Under the pieces are notes generated by a model that worked only from the letters and a program-made list of their open reading frames with translations, searched no databases and had not been told where the DNA came from. Shown here in pieces: positions 61,840-64,000 of a stretch of 64,000 nt of DNA; the stretch's first letter is position 1; every line of letters begins with the position of its first letter. Location: the NCBI GenBank assembly GCA_963765545.1, contig CAVXWW010000004.1, forward strand, positions 496,001-560,000. Reading direction: 5' to 3'. The position numbers were made by a program, and so were the translations under genes. The stretch comes from JARRPM01 sp963765545. Lineage in GTDB: Bacteria > Pseudomonadota > Gammaproteobacteria > Pseudomonadales > Halieaceae.

Positions 61840-63462
61840 ATGTCGAACACTACCAACTCCTCCCAGGTCAAAGATTATGACGCGATCGTAGTCGGCACGG
61901 GACTAGCCGGCCTGTATCAACTTTACCGGTTGCGTGAAATGGGGCTGAACGTACTTGCCCTGGACACCGCCAGCGAAGTGGGCGGCACCTGGTACTGGAA
62001 CCGTTACCCGGGCGCGCGTGTTGACTCGCAGTCCTACATCTACCAGTACTGGTTTTCCGATGAATTGCTGGAGGAATGGGATTGGAGCGAGCGTTTTCCC
62101 GCTCAACCCGAGACCGAACGTTACCTCAATTACGCCGCCGACAAATTTGATCTTCGCAAGGACATTCAGTTCGATACGACAGTGACATCGGCTCACTGGG
62201 ATGCCGAAAGCTCGCGCTGGTTGATCAGCACCGACCAGGGTGACAAGTTCAGTGCGCAGTATTTTGTCAGTTGTGCCGGCATGCTATCTGCACCTGTCGC
62301 GCTGCCATTTCCGAATCACGAAGCGTTCAAGGGCAAGATTGTGCACACTGCGCGTTGGCCGCGTGATGGTGTAGACCTCGAAGGTAAGCGTGTTGGCGTA
62401 ATCGGCACCGGAGCAACTGGCATTCAGGTTATCCAGACGATCGCAGCACAGGTGAGTGAGCTGAAGGTATTTCAACGCACGGCACAATATGCCGTTCCGA
62501 TGCGAAATGAGCGTTACGACGATGCCGCGCGCGACGCCTGGCGAGCGCAATATCCGGAGCTGCGGGAGTCGGTACAGCATACCTTTGTTGGTTTCGACTT
62601 CGACCTCCTACCCGACAGCTATCTCGACCTGTCGCCGGAGGCTCGATTGGAGACGCTGGAGCGGATCTGGGCCGACGGCTCACTGAGCTTCTGGGTAGGT
62701 GGCTTCGCCGATCTATTGGATAATGAAGCCGTTAACGCTGAAATTTCTGAATTTACTCGCGCGAAGATCCGCGCACGGATCAATGATCCCGTGGTGGCAG
62801 AAAAACTGGTTCCGACAAGTTTTGGTTTTGGCACTGCACGCGTGCCACTGGAGAACGGCTATTACGATGTATATAACCGTGACAATGTTGAACTGGTAGA
62901 CGTCAGTGAAACGCCGATTACAGGCTTTTCAGAAAATGGTTTATTGGTTGACGGTCAGGAATACCCACTGGATGTCGTGATTCTTGCCACCGGCTTTGAT
63001 GCCGGTACCGGTGCGTTATCGCGCATGGATATTCACGGCCGGGACGACCGCTCGCTGACTGAGTTGTGGGCAAAGGATATTCGATCCACTTTGGGTTTGC
63101 AGGTACACGGCTTCCCCAATCTGTTCACCGTAGCTGGCCCCCTCGCACCCTCAACGGCATTTTGCAATATGGCCACCTGCCTGCAGCAGCAGGTCGACTG
63201 GGTTACTGACTGCATCGCCTACCAGCGTGAACAGGGCGGCCACTCGATAGAGCCCAGCGTGGAAAAAGAGAACTGGTGGGTAGAACATCATGACGAGACC
63301 GCTAACGCGACATTACTGATGACAACCAACTCCTGGTATACCGGCGCCAACATCGAAGGTAAACCCCGCAGGCTACTGTCTTATATTGGCGGTGTCGGGA
63401 AATACCGGGAATTTTGTGACGAGGCAAAAGCCAGTCATTACGAAGGTTTCATCGTGGCGTGA
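61840..63462 (+). CDS. Baeyer-Villiger monooxygenase (CHMO-like)
   Basis: 540 aa, ATG 61840 with AGGAGATAAG upstream. FAD motif VVGTGLAGL and NADP motif IGTGATGIQ flank the diagnostic fingerprint FKGKIVHTARWPRD (FxGxxxHTxxWP). Substrate-side motifs GGTWYWNRYPGARVDSQSYIYQY and GFGTARVPLENGYYDVYNRDNVEL match cyclohexanone/cyclopentanone-type enzymes. It inserts an oxygen into cyclic ketones to give lactones; the natural substrate, perhaps a cycloaliphatic or terpenoid ketone, is unknown. Next on the opposite strand is an acyl-CoA synthetase remnant. Confidence 0.93.
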   Translation: MSNTTNSSQVKDYDAIVVGTGLAGLYQLYRLREMGLNVLALDTASEVGGTWYWNRYPGARVDSQSYIYQYWFSDELLEEWDWSERFPAQPETERYLNYAADKFDLRKDIQFDTTVTSAHWDAESSRWLISTDQGDKFSAQYFVSCAGMLSAPVALPFPNHEAFKGKIVHTARWPRDGVDLEGKRVGVIGTGATGIQVIQTIAAQVSELKVFQRTAQYAVPMRNERYDDAARDAWRAQYPELRESVQHTFVGFDFDLLPDSYLDLSPEARLETLERIWADGSLSFWVGGFADLLDNEAVNAEISEFTRAKIRARINDPVVAEKLVPTSFGFGTARVPLENGYYDVYNRDNVELVDVSETPITGFSENGLLVDGQEYPLDVVILATGFDAGTGALSRMDIHGRDDRSLTELWAKDIRSTLGLQVHGFPNLFTVAGPLAPSTAFCNMATCLQQQVDWVTDCIAYQREQGGHSIEPSVEKENWWVEHHDETANATLLMTTNSWYTGANIEGKPRRLLSYIGGVGKYREFCDEAKASHYEGFIVA

Positions 63463-63542
63463 CACTGGCACCCGGTGCAACGGCCTGCGCCGAAGGAATG
63501 GGTGTTGCGTTAAGTCTCCTGTCCCGCTCTGCTCATTCCCTT

Positions 63543-63700
63543 CTACTTGTCGCGCAATAGAAACCGCTGAATTTTGCCGCTGGGTGTCTTGGGCAGGCTC
63601 TCGATAAACTCGATCTCACGCGGATAGGCGTGCGCGTACAGACTGGTTTTTTTTACATGGCTGTGGAATTTGGTCGACGGCTGAATTGCCAGCAAAAACC
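63543..63700 (-). pseudogene. C-terminal remnant of an AMP-dependent acyl-CoA synthetase
   Basis: Only the last roughly 40 residues are recognisable: HVKKTSLYAHAYPREIEF, then IESLPKTPSGKIQRF and LLRDK before a TAG stop at 63543. These are the C-terminal domain motifs (PREIEF and the catalytic SGK Lys) of acyl/benzoate-CoA ligases. The rest of the gene is absent because the next gene ends at 63701, so this is a truncated fragment without a start. Confidence 0.8.
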
Positions 63701-64000
63701 TTAGCGGCTGTAACTTAGCACCAGCCCCTTGAAAGGCTTTTCGAGATATTCATCATATAGTGGTACCGCCTGCTTATGGATGAAACCCTGTTTAACCATC
63801 CGTTTGCTGAAGCGCGCATGTCTCTTTCGGCCGGGGTCGACAATAATCACTTCACACTTGCTCAACGCGTGCAGTTCGATGAATTCCGCCAGCAAATTAA
63901 CGTGGCCAGCCTCGTAGAGTAAGTCGCTGCCAATGATCAGATCAAATTTCCCCAGAGCACAGTCCGCATCCTTCCAATCGGCACGCACAAAGGGTATATC
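63701..64000 (-). CDS. Class I SAM-dependent methyltransferase, C-terminal part (cut by window edge)
   Basis: The frame is open from the window end to TAA 63701 (about 99 residues seen). FDLIIGSDLLYEAGHV followed by AEFIELHAL and CEVIIVDPGRKRHARFSKRM is the core of lysine methyltransferase-like (Methyltransf_16) proteins. The N-terminal SAM-binding part lies outside. Target unknown. Confidence 0.75.
   Translation of the reverse strand, partial: DIPFVRADWKDADCALGKFDLIIGSDLLYEAGHVNLLAEFIELHALSKCEVIIVDPGRKRHARFSKRMVKQGFIHKQAVPLYDEYLEKPFKGLVLSYSR

Overview
The window reads as chromosomal DNA of a marine-type gammaproteobacterium. The core genes and their order support this: metH, nfuA, aroG, rlmG, mltD, a yafS-like methyltransferase, rnhA, dnaQ, nhaB, nudC and sohB are typical gammaproteobacterial forms. 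The mix of Baeyer-Villiger monooxygenase, acyl-CoA dehydrogenase, SCP-x-like thiolase, PQQ alcohol dehydrogenase and sulfide oxidation genes resembles Halieaceae/Cellvibrionales relatives, but that placement is inference from gene content only. No rRNA, tRNA, CRISPR array or intact insertion sequence was recognised.

Layout. 0-8 kb: sulfite reductase with a DUF934 partner, then metH with DUF2970, nfuA and aroG (sulfur assimilation, methionine, Fe-S repair, aromatic synthesis). 8-15 kb: an AddAB-like helicase/nuclease pair followed at once by a CobB-type sirtuin, then rlmG. 16-24 kb: mltD / methyltransferase-rnhA-dnaQ, nhaB, nudC, sohB and a secreted lipase that appears to carry a one-base frameshift. 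24-30 kb: a sulfane-sulfur oxidation island. A sigma54-dependent regulator with the three-cysteine spacing of FisR faces an operon of persulfide dioxygenase, a DUF442-SQR fusion and a SulP transporter, and a sigma54 promoter is visible between them. 30-44.6 kb: lipid and aromatic catabolism with assorted singletons: an ACAD10/11-like kinase and dehydrogenase pair, a phosphoglycolate phosphatase-like HAD enzyme, a GluR0-like ligand-gated K+ channel, an alcohol dehydrogenase, a DMT transporter, a sulfotransferase, a BtrH-like protein with TetR, and a meta-cleavage-like cluster (extradiol dioxygenase, FAH hydrolase, frameshifted FAD hydroxylase).

44.6-55 kb is the most accessory-looking part. 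It has a 1.37-kb gene-poor gap containing a segment bounded by inverted repeats, a thiolase, a lipoprotein with a heme motif, propeller and TPRs, a secreted beta-helix protein, a chorismatase/RidA-like protein and a PEP-CTERM-like exported protein. Four REP-like palindromes (one a half copy) are scattered through it. 55-64 kb: a PQQ alcohol dehydrogenase with the extra aspartate typical of lanthanide-dependent enzymes and its cytochrome c, an AI-2E-family permease, a PQQ-type sugar dehydrogenase, an amino-acid permease, a Baeyer-Villiger monooxygenase, a C-terminal acyl-CoA synthetase remnant and a partial methyltransferase.

Two genes (lipase, aromatic hydroxylase) break at single-base positions in or next to homopolymers. 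This may mean indel errors in the assembly as easily as real pseudogenes.
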